Positions 1 through 28,153 of a stretch of DNA of 64,000 bases are shown piece by piece. Each line of letters begins with the position of its first letter. The first letter of the stretch is position 1. The notes beneath the pieces were generated by a model, which worked only from the letters and a program-made list of their open reading frames with translations, was not told the DNA's origin and made no database searches. A program made the position numbers and the translations under genes. The DNA is from Lucifuga dentata (Eukaryota > Chordata > Actinopteri > Ophidiiformes > Bythitidae), in assembly GCA_014773175.1 (NCBI GenBank), contig VXCM01000255.1, forward strand, positions 1-64,000, in the 5' to 3' direction.

Positions 1-430
1 AAATTTAACACTTTCACACTTTTTTGCCTAACTACCAGATTTTTCACTCCAGAAATTTGCTGTGTGGCTGTTTTCATGGTTTTCCATTCAAAAAAACATG
101 CTTTTGAATTCCTGTAAATTAGAAAGTTTTTGTGTACCATGCAAATTGAAATGGCGTGACACAAAGCATGCCAAAGCATCAATAATTATGTTAATGGTAT
201 AATTCAATTGACTAATCACATTCTGTAAAGCCATTCTTTACAATTAGTACTTGTACTATTCATTTTAATATTAACTTTATGATGCTACTTATTTATGTTT
301 GTGTATTTTTCTCTTAATAATATACATTTTTCCATAATATATCCTATTTCTAATCGCATTTAAATTGGAAACAATTTGTGTTGAATATCGATAATACTAT
401 AAAATCGTCATAATATTATACGTGCTCAAG
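1..430. other. AT-rich upstream DNA, no gene seen
   Basis: This stretch is AT-rich and has no open reading frame, splice-site pair or recognisable repeat that I can support. It ends where base composition turns CpG-richer, just ahead of the psmg3 promoter. Confidence 0.6.
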
Positions 431-605
431 TTTTCAACGTCAGCACTGACGTTATCACGTAAATGCGTCACTCTGCGTATGCGCACATGACTGAGACACG
501 TTTCCCGTACTGTGTGGAGTGAATGACAGAACGTGACCGAAGTGCTGACAGTGTTTTATCCACGTACAGAGTCTTGTTTGTAGTGTGCATTCACGAGGAT
601 ACAGG
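431..605 (+). promoter_or_regulatory. psmg3: psmg3 promoter and untranslated first exon
   Basis: CpG density rises here relative to the flanks. A palindrome with 8-bp arms (AACGTCAG, CA spacer, CTGACGTT) lies at 436-453 and supplies two CRE-like TGACG half sites. At 474-485, TGCGTATGCGCA differs from the NRF1 consensus by one base. A good 5' splice site (CAGG|GTGAGC) follows base 605, which would pair with the acceptor at 2577. An untranslated first exon of roughly 520-605 is therefore inferred. The transcription start itself cannot be read from the sequence. Confidence 0.55.
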
Positions 606-848
606 GTGAGCATTTTATTTATCCACAGACGCCTTAAAAGCTGTGTTTATTTTTGTACCAGCTGCCATGTTTACAACAGATGCTAACTGTGGCTATTAGC
701 TAGCGGCATTATGCCTCACTTCCGGTAACTGGGAGCATTTAATGGAGCTTTTTCTGGTTTGTGCAGGATGTGGGATTAAATTTTTAGCAGACCCGTTTAA
801 AGATTGCTGTCTTTATTAAGCCTGTCTTTCTGAATTTCTCTTGCGAAA

Positions 849-892
849 AAGAATCTATCTATCTGTCTCTGTCTGTCTGTCTGTCTAGTAAA
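849..892. repeat. (TCTA/TCTG)n tetranucleotide microsatellite
   Basis: A short run of TCTA and TCTG units lies in the first intron of psmg3. Confidence 0.8.
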
Positions 893-2158
893 TCTCAGAT
901 TCATTTTTATAAGTTAATGTCATAAAAAATACACGACAAACTGTTTATATCTAACATAAATTAAAGTTATCGAGGCAATAACAGTAAAGCCAAAATGTTT
1001 TTTTTCCATTGCAGTGCTGTGGGGAGAGGGGGAAAAAAAGATAACAGATTTTCAGGTCAGGTTTCAGGTTGACTATTAAACCGCCATTTTTTGTAACAGT
1101 TTGAAACATCTCTACGTTTGCAGATGTTTAAGAGTTACTGGAATGCTTTTAGAAAACACTGCTACTGTATAATAAATGTGTTTTCACCATTAGAACTATT
1201 AAATACTATAACATCTAAAAGTAAAAATTCTGGTTGAGCTAGTTATCATTACACAGTTTATGTGTCAGTATGCAGATAGAAATATTCAACCCAAAAATTT
1301 TTCACACATTTTGGTTATTAATGTTTCTGTGATTCTATTTGACCACCTTACCAATAATATTAATATTTGTTGTTGTTTGGACTGACTTTAATTTGAATAC
1401 AACAGGCATATCTCAGTGTACTCTGTTCTTTTAAATATTTTGGATGTATAAATACCCAGGAGAAGCATTAATTACAGTTTTGTAAGTAAGATCTATTTAA
1501 CCCNCCCAATGAGATTTTGAAAATGTAAAAAATTCTAATGTACGCTGGGAGGTAATTTGCAAATAATGTAATGAGTCTAGAGTTTATTTTTGTTTAGTTA
1601 TGGGAAGCTGCTGTTCCAGAAGGTAGCAGCATAGTTAATATGATATTGCTTTATTGAACTAAAGCATCTAAAGGTGCAGTTTTGCTTGTCATGGCTTTAG
1701 TCATTTGCCTTCTTCAGAAAGTTAATTATCTAAGACACACCCTAAATATGTTTTACACATATAACATTGTGACCTACCTTAACTGAATCTAAAATTACAT
1801 TCTGTATACATTCTTAGCTTAACAGGAGATCAGGAAAAAGTTTTCTCGAAATGACAGGAAAGCTTATTTTCTGACAACCAAATTTTGCTTCCAAGGCGCA
1901 ACCTCGGCTGCTGTATTAAAGTAAAGAGTCTACCCCGTCATTAAAATCCAGAGCTCTAAACCATATTGTATGAGTTTTTAGATTTGTGCAGTTTATTGCA
2001 AAAAAATCTTGTTATACTTCTCGTACAATGAGGTATGTGTTTGTTTTTTTAAGCCCAATCTGTGTGCACGTCTCAGAATGGCATTTCTTCTGTAACCAGT
2101 GTTAAAGGATGATCTGAAAATGCACAGTGTTGCTGCTATTACAAGAGTGCAGCACAGA

Positions 2159-2535
2159 GCTGACAATTTAAAATTGAAACTTAGATCCCTGAATGGAATG
2201 GTTGCTGTGTCATTAACCCCTTGGGTAATGTCAGTGCTGCCTTAAACGAAAATTATGATCATAGAAGATTGACCCCAATATCCAATGTGGGGTTTCCTTT
2301 GTTTAAAACATCAACTACTTCTCTGATCTTAATTTTATTGTCAGCTGACAATTTAAAATTGAAAATTAGATCCCTGAATGGAATAGTCGCTGTGTCATTA
2401 TCCCTTGGGTAATATCAGTGGCAGTGCTACCTTAAATGAAAATCATGATCATAGAAAACTGACCCCAGTATCCAACGTGGGGTTTCTTTTATTTGAAACA
2501 TCAAATACTTCTCTGATTTTAATTTTATAGTCAAG
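2159..2535. repeat. Two-copy tandem duplication of about 185 bp
   Basis: Copy one (2159-2342) and copy two (2343-about 2535) both begin GCTGACAATTTAAAATTGAA and align along their full length, including the shared blocks CCCTGAATGGAAT, ATGATCATAGAA and CGTGGGG/TGTGGGG. They differ at scattered bases and by a small insertion, so the duplication is not recent. The second copy stops about 40 bp before the splice acceptor of the psmg3 start-codon exon. Confidence 0.9.
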
Positions 2536-2587
2536 TAATCTTCTTATACTGTTTCCTACATTTTTTTACCTCTGCAGAATTAACAGG

Positions 2588-3538
2588 ATGCCTACCACTG
2601 AGCCCATCATCAGATCCAGGCAGACAGAGAAAGAAATCAATGGAATTCCAACACAGGTCGTCTGTACAGAATTCAGCAATTACATATTCGTAGTTGTCAC
2701 TCAGTATGGCAAACTTGGAACATTGATATCAGTCACGCCTGACTCCAGATCTAATGATATCAGCACCCCGATGTTCTCCACCAAAGTACTTCTGGGAAAA
2801 GACGAGGTAGGCTGGTTGAAATGGTTCAGATGAATATTGTATATTCGTGTAACAGGCTTTTACACAGGATGCCAGGCAGGATTTCATGCTGTGAATGGGC
2901 AGATGTGATTGGTTGTGGTGTGTTGCGGTGGCTGCAACAAATTGAATGTGCACAGGCGGGGAGTTCATTGGTCTGTGTTACAGTTAATACAAAGGAACCT
3001 ATTTCTTCTCTCAGTGTAATTTTGTAATTGACATGCAGTGCTAAGTATGACTCACATATAGAAATTGACTGAATACTGTCATAATGTAATAAACACTATG
3101 TCAGTGTCCTAGTGTTCATATCTGTCATTGTTGAGATTGCAAGATTACACGGTGCACACATAATACAACCACATCAGCAGTTTCATTAAATCAGGATCAT
3201 GTGCAAAGGTTTTTTTTTTTTTGTTTGTTTTTTTTAACCTTGAAAGACTTTCTCTCTTTATAGAGCTTTATCATAGATATCCATTAATATAGTGTATTCT
3301 ACATTGTTTTATTCTGCTGATAAGGTGACATTGCAATATTTCTGTATGAAACAATCTTATGCCTGGTTCATGTTTCTGTTTTCAGCCTCTGATACATGTC
3401 TGTGCCAAAAACCTGACAACGTTTGTGTCACAAGAAGCCAGCAACAGGCCTGTCTTACTAGGACTGGCAATCAAGGACTCCTCCTTAGATTCTATAAAAC
3501 ACATGAAAGAGGTCATCAAAAGTTGTCAAGTCTGGTAG
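2588..3538 (+). CDS. psmg3: Proteasome assembly chaperone 3 (PAC3)
   Basis: PSMG3 partners with PSMG4 and helps assemble the alpha ring of the 20S proteasome in the cytosol. Two coding exons are seen: 2588-2806 (73 codons, ending LLGKDE, donor GAG|GTAGGC) and 3386-3538 (50 codons then TAG, acceptor TTTTCAG). The join is in phase 0 and gives 123 aa, against about 122 aa in human. Recognisable family blocks are GIPTQVVCTEFS (about residues 19-30), VVVTQYGKLGTL, TKVLLGKDEPLIHVCAKNL across the junction, FVSQEA, and the C-terminal VIKSCQVW, which matches the mammalian CQVW end. The start is the first ATG after the acceptor at 2577. The upstream exon is untranslated. The gene stands alone rather than in an operon, with tmem184a downstream on the same strand as in other vertebrates. 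Confidence 0.96.
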
Positions 3539-3744
3539 CAGTTCTGGAGTGGGAGCAACAAAATTACCTTGACAGACACGAAGCCTGAAGGCTTGATGAA
3601 ATACAGCCTTCCTGTTTGACATTGTCACTTTTCCCCTGTGATTTTTTTTTTTTTTTTTTTANTTTTTTTTTTTTTTTTTTTAAAGATGTACTTTGCAAAC
3701 ATTTTACTCTTTTCTAAATGCCACTGATGTAAATACTAATTTGT

Positions 3745-3750
3745 AATAAA
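3745..3750 (+). terminator. psmg3: psmg3 polyadenylation signal AATAAA
   Basis: A canonical AATAAA lies about 210 bp after the psmg3 stop, downstream of a T-run that contains an N. The inferred 3' UTR is short. No better signal occurs between the stop and this site. Confidence 0.7.
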
Positions 3751-3769
3751 GAAGCCTGGAACCATAATT

Positions 3770-4980
3770 CAGTATGTGAGCCCAATTTCGTTTATGCTGA
3801 TCTTGATTACTGAGTCAGTCATAATGCTTATTTTCATAGTCAGTTCTGAAATATCAACTTTTTGAGCGTCTCAAGAATTCCCATAAAACTGGAAAACTGC
3901 ACTCAGCCATTTTGGTGCATTTTGTATCAGTCATACAGTATCCGTCTACTACATTAGTTTCAGTGCAGTTAAACAGTAATTTGATGACTAATTAAGCATA
4001 TTTCAAAGCAATTCATAGTGTGGTGGCAATTTTTATTGCAGAGGGAAAAGGAGCTTTACAGAAGGTCTCTAAATATGTTTTACTGACTAATCAAAACTTA
4101 GGATAGACTTGCAGACTGTTCTCATACTATCTGTTCTGTAAATATTAATTTTACACTTTTATTTTTTTTACTAGTCCAATAAATATACTTTCAGATAACA
4201 CATCAATGCAATAAACAAACTGCATCACTAATAGTGTTATTCAATTATTTGCAACTTGTAACCACTGTAAATGAGTGTCTTCTCTCAATGGCCTTTGACA
4301 TAAAATCAAGGTTGATGATGAAATAAAGTTTGACATTTTGAAATTGAAGTAGAAGTAATAATGATTATATGAAGGTTATTTGATCGTTGTTGCAGAAGCC
4401 TAAACTTTGCTGTCAGCGGCTTCAGGTTTGTTTAGTTTATTATAGATCATGTTGATATGTGTGTACATATGCAGAGTATTGTAAAGCTTACAGTTTCTTC
4501 AGTCTTTTGTTGTGTGAGATTGATAGTGTTCATTCAACTCTGGACATGTTTTTTTTGTTTGTTTTGTTTTTTTGTTTGTTTTTTTTCTTTTGTTGAACTT
4601 GGAAAACAAACATTTTCATAACACCATAATCATTTTAGAGTTCAGTAATCCTTATATCCCATTTACCCACCCACCCACCCACAGCACCACCTTAACTCTG
4701 GAAATGTTTAATTGCAATGGCTTATATTATAAGGTACACAATATATTAAACAGTAGGTATTGTATTAGGATATAACACAGTATAAGATTTTTTTCTTTTT
4801 TTTTAAAAAAAAAAAAAAAAAACTTGATTTAGAATAATAACAGCACAAAACCGGACAACAGTTGAGTTTACAGCCAAATATAAAATCGCGTGAAAACGAA
4901 TCAGAAGAGGGAAAAAAAACAGTGATACTGTATTTCGAAAAGAAATGGCAACAAACTGGGGATTTAAAGTATTTAATTTG
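3770..4980. other. Intergenic DNA between psmg3 and tmem184a
   Basis: No gene is seen. The region is AT-rich, with T-runs near 4550-4585, a short CCCA run at about 4667-4682, and an A-run at 4805-4822. Confidence 0.6.
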
Positions 4981-4989
4981 TGAATATAG

Positions 4990-5480
4990 TGTGTGCAATC
5001 CAATAAAGGCGACGTCATGACGCCAGATACCGGGGTTATGGTCACGTGACCGGTTCACCTGTGCCCAACCTGCTTTATCTGTGAGACTGCCGCAGTTACT
5101 CGTCGCTCAGGGATAAAGTGGATTCCAGGTCGTTTACACGGAAAGAAAGTCTGATTTTTCACAGACAGACATGTAAACTTACTGTAATATTTTAATATCT
5201 TTGTTTAAGGTGTAATTTAGCTCAGCTGTTAACCGACTGTGTGGACTTCGACCTCGATAAATAACCTGCGTCAAACAAGGAAGTTGCTGAACCCTGCGCT
5301 CATGATGTTGACGGGCTTTTTGTAAAAAGCTGTTAACCTGCTCAGGTTACCTCATGTCTAATGTATAATTTTTTATTCTTATTATTGTTTTTTTAGTTAT
5401 AATCTTGGCTTCTTTTGTGCTTCTGGGCTGATTTTGGCGCATTGTAAACTGGGCTAGATAAAGCAGGTAACACTTTCCCC
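4990..5480 (+). promoter_or_regulatory. tmem184a: tmem184a promoter region with CLEAR-type E-box
   Basis: The region is CpG-enriched against an AT-rich background. It holds a CRE-like GACGTCATGACG (5011-5022) and, at 5040-5051, the perfect 12-bp palindrome GGTCACGTGACC. The palindrome's core GTCACGTGAC is the CLEAR motif bound by TFEB/TFE3 and also a USF E-box. An untranslated first exon must lie here or just downstream, because the start-codon exon begins with ATG directly after its acceptor. The donor cannot be fixed: CAG|GTAACA near 5466-5470 is one candidate. Confidence 0.5.
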
Positions 5481-5972
5481 AGGACGAAGTGAGCTGTTTG
5501 TTGTTTACATGTAAATAAGAAGCCTATAAAACCATTTGTAGGACATTGTGTCACATGTACAGGCTGTATTGGTTAATTTTAATAGAGGAATTACAACTAT
5601 AAAATCTCAGTTTAGCTCATAGGCAGCATTGTGGGATTGTGGTCTTACAGAGGGTTATACAGTCTTCAATTATAGTTCTGTTACCTAATTCCTTACTATC
5701 CACAGTTACAGCTCACATATACTGTCAATTCTGTATAATTTATGGTTATTTCAACTTTACACTACATTGTTTTCCTCTGATGTTTACAAGCCCCCCCCCC
5801 CCCNCCCCCCCCCCCCCTTTTTTTTTGTGGCAAACTGAGAAACTTATTTTACAAGACAACTGCTTGTGCATATGACACTAAAACTCTTGAATCTCAATTT
5901 ACTTTAATACAGGGGGAGATTGTTTTACCAGTTCATTTGAAGCCCTAAATTGACCTTTTTTTGTATTTCCAG

Positions 5973-22153
<16,181 letters not shown>

Positions 22154-23260
22154 GCATTTTTCCAACAAGATCCAGGTGTTTGAATCCCTGCCACCACCAC
22201 CACCCCATCCCTGACCCCTTCCAAGGAAACAGCTGCATAATGCATAAAGCTGGACTGAATCCATGTTCTTAGTTTTTCATCATCTCAGTGTTTAAGGTAA
22301 ATTTCTTCCTTCTGCTCCGTTTTAATGAATAATTTAAGCACAAAGAGGTGAATGGAATTAACTATGATTTTTTTTTTTGAAATATTAATTGGCTTGATAA
22401 GCAGTGAGCCGATCTGTCCTCACAAGTAATAACCGACATCTTCACTGGAGCTGCGCGTTCTTGGTAAATCCAGCTCTGTTCAGCAATGCCCCTGATTAGG
22501 ATTCTGTTCCTGTCGCATCATGTCAGAGATGCTCACTTCTGTGGCCATCTGAAGTGCGTTCTCTCTCGGATTCGTGACAGTTTCAAAGAGGAGATGATTA
22601 ATATGTGACTCCAGGTGGGAAGCAGGGAAGCCAGCGATGGTTTGGAATGACACTTCGACTGTCTCTCACTTCTGCTTGTTTGAAGTATTTGCTGAGCATT
22701 CCTCTGCATGATTTCCTGACAAATGGAAGGATTTGTTCAAAGACGCATTGGTTTTGGAGCAGCCGTCTCAAACTGCAGACTGTAGCACTTTGAAATCCTT
22801 TGTATGTAACAATGTGCAATTGGATAAACCTGTCTCCTACAAGAGGGGTTTGGGGGGGGGGTAGTATTCACATGAATTTCCTTAGCATGCTAAGGAGCAT
22901 AAATCAATGCAACTAAACACTTTTTTTTTTTTTGCAGTTTCTGCACTATTAATACTTGGCAGAGCCATTTTGTGTTTCACACGTTCACATCTCATGTGCA
23001 CCTCTATGCTCCAGGCATTATTAAATATGTACATAATTTGACTGGTGTTATGCTAAATTGTGTCAAAAATGTTTTATTATTGTAAGACATCTGTGAGTTG
23101 GGAAAATGTTAATGTATGAATATATAATGTGCGTTTACTTCAGGAGCAGTCAGACCAAAATCTGCTTGTGCCAATGATAGCTGTCTCCTTAGGAAACAGA
23201 CGTTTACTTAGTTGGATTTCAAATAATAGTTGAAAATAAAAGTGTCTTCATAGCATGTCT
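22154..23260 (+). other. tmem184a: tmem184a 3' UTR (inferred)
   Basis: The stop codon is at 22151-22153. The first convincing polyadenylation signal is AATAAA at 23235-23240, which gives a 3' UTR of about 1.1 kb. No open frame with family features occurs in it. Confidence 0.5.
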
Positions 23261-24541
23261 TAGTCCTGATGCTGGACTGATTGAGCAAAAACCTGAAAAT
23301 AGACTAGACAAACTGTCATTGCATTGAGAGCTTCCAGTTCTCTATTTTCCTTACTGTGTTTTCAGTACTCTGTTTTCCTGATACGTTGAACTGAGCTTCA
23401 ACACCACATTTTAACGAGGAAAAAGCTTTATTTGAAAGTACAAAAACAGACAGAGCATAGGAATAATTTACCATACTTTCAATCAGAACAGAAACAAATC
23501 CAGATTTAATTTGTACATGAGGGTAGTTCATTGAGAAAACACGTAAATAAATGAATGTAAAATAAAAAATAATTTAGACGTTTTATAATAAAATTACACA
23601 AATCAATGAAATAAATATAAAACATACTGCATATACGCAGAGTAATGGCAAGTTGTGAAGGGTACATACTCAGTTTATGCTGCCTTATCAACTGTCCTCA
23701 TTTGCAGTCACCACTGACAGTCAATCATTATGCCTGAACATGTTTCCATGAGACTTAAACAAGGAAATTTCATGCATCTGTAAAGTCCATCATATAATTT
23801 AACACAAAAAACTGCTGCTATGGAACTAACATTTAATGTACTTTGTCCTTTCTTTCACCCAGAAATGCAGAACTGCACGCTCCAGACTTTTCTGAATATA
23901 CAGGCGAACCTCTTCGATCTACAGTAATAACCAGCTTTCTACACTTAGCTTAAATAGCTTGTAGGAATAACAAAGCTTTGACACTGTGAGAGCTTACTTA
24001 GTCAACGACATGTCTCTTATAGGAGGAAATGTCAATCATAAATGATCAGCATGAATACATATGTAATATATACTAACAACCCAATTTCTATTGAATTGCA
24101 TTGTTTTGTTTTGTTTTAGGGAAATCTTAAATTACCAATGGTATCTTAATTACAGGGACCTGCGCATAACTCATTCAGGCCAAATTTGGTAGATATTTGG
24201 TCATTTTTGATCCATAGACTATTTTAATTTCTATTTAATGCTACCTAAAAGTTATTTAATAAACTACTTTAGTTTTATTTTGCCAACCGATGGCTTAAGC
24301 CTAAAAACGTGTATATAGCATGAGTGGACCTTTACTAGGTCAGCTTTTACTATAAAAAAAATAATTCACCTGTATGAAGGTTTGTCTTTTATTATGGTGC
24401 AGCACAGAAATATATACTTTTACATTTGTAAAATGTAAGTTATTTTTAAGGTGAACAGCTAAAAAGCATTCACCTCAGATCCAACTACAGTAATAAGTGC
24501 TTAAATTTCATCATTTTTACAGCATTTGCTTTGAGATTTCA

Positions 24542-24555
24542 CCACCAGAGGTCAC
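24542..24555 (+). promoter_or_regulatory. CTCF-like motif (one mismatch)
   Basis: CCACCAGAGGTCAC matches 13 of 14 positions of the CTCF core CCASYAGRGGGCRS. It lies between the convergent tmem184a and mafk genes. Confidence 0.35.
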
Positions 24556-26242
24556 TGTAATGTTTTGAAAAGTCTGCCACAGAACGAATGATGTTCATGT
24601 GCTGATTAATGAATCATGTAAACAACATGTAAAATCTGTTTAGATATTCCTCTGCCTTCACGTAGGATTAGAACAAACCTTAAACATAACATGTCTGGGT
24701 GGACAGTTTAGCAGCTTTGGAATTATTTTCAGACATGGTTTCTTAGCGGTTACAAAAGCATCGCCATCATCGTTTAACAACTGTCAACTATATGAATTGT
24801 CATTTTCAGAGTGAGAATAGCATATCAAGATTCGAGTCCACAATACTTGACTAGGTTTACATGCATACATGCAGTAAAGATTCCACTGTAAAAGCTTATT
24901 CCCTCTTATTCTAAATATTCTCTTCAGCTAATATAACACAAACGATGATTACTTCTCTAGCAGAACATTTGGTTTTTTAAGTGCTCTTTTATGGAAATAT
25001 GATAAACTGTTAAATATTTGACATCAATGAATGCCATATGCTAAAGTAAATGTTTGGTCTCCATCTCTAACTTAAGCATCCAGAAATTATGCTGAATTTG
25101 AGTGATCAGAGTAAATTGCAAACTCTAAATTTGCATAGTTTGTTTTCCAAATTCACAAGTCAGAACATCTTGATCAGTATTAACAATTCTCATCCTCCAT
25201 AGAATTACAAGTTGTAAAATGCAATGATTGCAGATGCACATGTGCTGATAATGAGGGTGTGAGCCAGCAGTCAATGTATGATCAGTTAATTCATGACAGT
25301 TTTGGGTTAGAGATAATCAGCTGCAGCCTGTATGTATACCAAGTCATTGATTTGTGGACAAATACTACTAAAGCCGAGAACTATTCATGGGGTATAAATA
25401 CATATAAAGACTTAAGTTACGAGAATAGTTATCTTATTGTAAATGTGAATAAAATTATTTTTTTCAGAGAAAAGTCAGCATCAACATAATTAGACTCCAA
25501 AGAATGATTAAATGATCACACCACTCCCATATAGGAAAGGACATAAATATAGAAAAATATGTAATATATATGTATATATATATATATATATAGACTGTAT
25601 ATGCATATAAAACTAAGTATTGGTTGGAAAACAGGATGTATCAACATAAAAACCAAGTGAAAATACAAAATGAGAATAAGAACACAGCAATGCCCCTGCT
25701 TCAAAATCACAGCAGGTTGTACAGCAGCAAAGTTCCCCTTTGTGTTCTTTGCAGCTATGGAACAGGGGAAGAACAGTCATGTCCTCTTAGCCAAGAGAAA
25801 ATCCTGACATGAACAATCTCTATTGACTTCACTCCAAATCAGGAATGATTCCTTGTAAGAACGACTTGATTTCAAGTGACTTTCATATTTAACTTTACAA
25901 TAACTCAGAACACATAACAGGAGCAAGGTGTTTACTGCATTTAGTTGTCATGACACCTCTGTTTGTAGAGATGGGCGTCAGGAGTTCTCTTGCAGAAGAG
26001 TGTGTCAAAAGCAAAGTATGCAGCTTCTGTTTCAGAATTCCCAACACTGACAGCAGCACTTTCTTGTGACCCACCAATAGGAATGATTTCTGTTGGACGG
26101 ACATCGCAATGTAAAGCGGAGAGCTTAATCATTATATCTCCCATATGAAAACAGAGCCTAAGGTCTGCAATGTACAGGAAGTAAGCCAAGTTGCATTTCA
26201 TTTGCTAGGACCGTTCTCTTTCACTATATCCAATATGGATTA

Positions 26243-26369
26243 CCTACCATAGAATGGCTTTTGTATCATTGAAAGAGGGGGAAAAAAAAAAATCATCCAA
26301 TAAGTNCCTACCATAGAATGGCTTTTGTATCATTGAAAGAGGGGGAAAAAAAAAAATCATCCAATAAGT
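26243..26369. other. Assembly join: exact 63-bp duplication around one N
   Basis: Bases 26243-26305 and 26307-26369 are identical and separated by a single N at 26306. This is what results when two overlapping contigs are placed end to end without merging. One copy is almost certainly artificial. Confidence 0.9.
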
Positions 26370-27165
26370 GCTGCTGTCTATATAGCATATGCCAGCCTTA
26401 GTTATATTAAGCTTGACTTTATGCAGAAAGTGGTCACACCACAAGAATCATGCACGTAACTTCAGAAATGCAAGAATAGCTCCTAACTGGGATTCCCCCC
26501 CCACCCCAAAAAAAGCCTTGAGTGAATTTCCATTTGTTTCTTTAACTTTGGTTTCTTTTATACTGCATTTTTACAGTTTCGTAAGTGCTCAATAATGATA
26601 AGGGGAATAAATAAACTTCCTGAAACCAAATAAGGATGGAACAACGAACTCCTAATTCACCTTCCAAAGTCAAACAATCCAAGTACACAAGGCCATTTTT
26701 GATGAGTCTCCTGAATTAATTACATTGTCCTTCCAATATGTTTAAAACAAGTATAGCAATGCATTTGGATTTTTAAATTACTGAAAATTATGGCTATTTG
26801 CCTTGTTAAAATGGCAATAACAAATGTTTGCTAGATTTTAGACAAACACTTTTCAGCATCAGTAACCTGGACTAACATTGTGGTATATGCTGACATGGAT
26901 TGATTTATCAACCAAAATTCTGGCATGGGTGCTGAGTGGATAAACTACAGTGACAGCAAGTTTAGGATGCATCAGATAAGCCTGTTTAAAAAAAAAAAAA
27001 AANAAAAAAAAAAAAAACAGCTGTACCTGATGCAGACAGACTAGAGACATGAGCCAAGTCCTTTGCACACCTTGCCTTTGTGTAGATGCCAACAGAAGAG
27101 AAAAGGTCAAAGTCTTCACAAAATTTCAAATAAACGGTTACATATTGTGCCCTTGAATTGCAGAG

Positions 27166-27171
27166 TTTATT
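27166..27171 (-). terminator. mafk: Candidate mafk polyadenylation signal
   Basis: TTTATT on the plus strand is AATAAA on the minus strand, about 1 kb beyond the mafk stop codon. Other AATAAA copies lie farther away (for example near 23428), so this choice is tentative. Confidence 0.35.
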
Positions 27172-27494
27172 TGAAACTCTGAACTACCCTTTAATAATAA
27201 TAATTTAATAATACATACACATGGAGATGATATCTTCCAGCAAAACCTTGCATGCATGAGCAAAATCTGGTAGAATGGTAGAATTTTAAACTTTTTGCAC
27301 ACAAATGAGCAATGTGACAGCAAAACTATTAAATCATGCCAGAACTGTCAGGTGTTTGGAAGCCTTTACTGGAATAAGCTCCGTCCCACATCCTCCAGCA
27401 TAACTTTCTCACAAACAGAGCTCTTTAGTTAAACATTGGTCAACGACTGCAACCACACTAACAAGAACTTTCAACCAAACACGTTAACACTAAC

Positions 27495-27531
27495 AATAAC
27501 CCCAACCCTAATCATGACCCTAACCCTAACA
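27495..27531. repeat. Short degenerate telomere-like CCCTAA tract
   Basis: Several imperfect CCCTAA/CCCAA units (ACCCCAACCCTAATCATGA, then CCCTAACCCTAAC) occur together inside the probable mafk 3' UTR. It is too short and impure to be a true interstitial telomere. Confidence 0.4.
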
Positions 27532-28153
27532 TCTGGAGTAGTGTGTGGCTTTCAGAGGCACATGGTTGGAGAACACTGGCAATACAGGCTATACAGGTGT
27601 TCACCTGACCTCAAAAGTGGAGAGATATACCTCACTGTGTTAAACTATAGGTCATTCGTAGATCCTTTTAAGGCATCATCTTCAATGGCTCAATTTACAA
27701 TGAGACACTATTATATATTTAACAGAGAGAAAATATGATTTGGCTTGCTTTACAAATGGCTTTACTGTAACATGTGTATTACTTAAATCTCTCATGATCT
27801 GCATATGCACAATAGCGTTAAGTATCAGAGCCATCCTGGGCCAGTGCTGCCTCAGCGAGGCGTGTCAAATACTATCAGTCATGGAGGTGGGGTCACAGAG
27901 GCCCAATACCGTGTCGGTGCTGGAGGTAAAGGGGAAGGGGATGCACAGTGCACAGACAATGTAGATTGTGTAAAAGAGACAGACGGAGGGAGACAGATTC
28001 GTGAATGCAGCATAAAATCACATAGATCTCGCCACCCCATTCCATCCCTCAGTCTAAATACTGAGCTTCCTCTCAGTACAGGATGAGCGGGTTCAGGCTG
28101 GGACAGAACCGGGAAGGACCAGGCGGGGAAAGTAGAGCCCAGTCCTGTCAACA

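Larger units (their letters stand above)
23261..27165. other. Convergent intergenic region between tmem184a and mafk
   Basis: The region is AT-rich and lies between two convergent genes, so it holds their 3' ends. It carries an artefactual 63-bp duplication around an N at 26306, an N-interrupted A-run at 26986-27017, a TATATA run at about 25567-25592 and a CTCF-like site at 24542-24555. No gene is seen. Confidence 0.6.

Noticed and set aside
27495..27531. Possible interstitial telomere array
   Set aside because: Only two adjacent perfect CCCTAA units; the rest is degenerate. Listed as a low-confidence repeat only.
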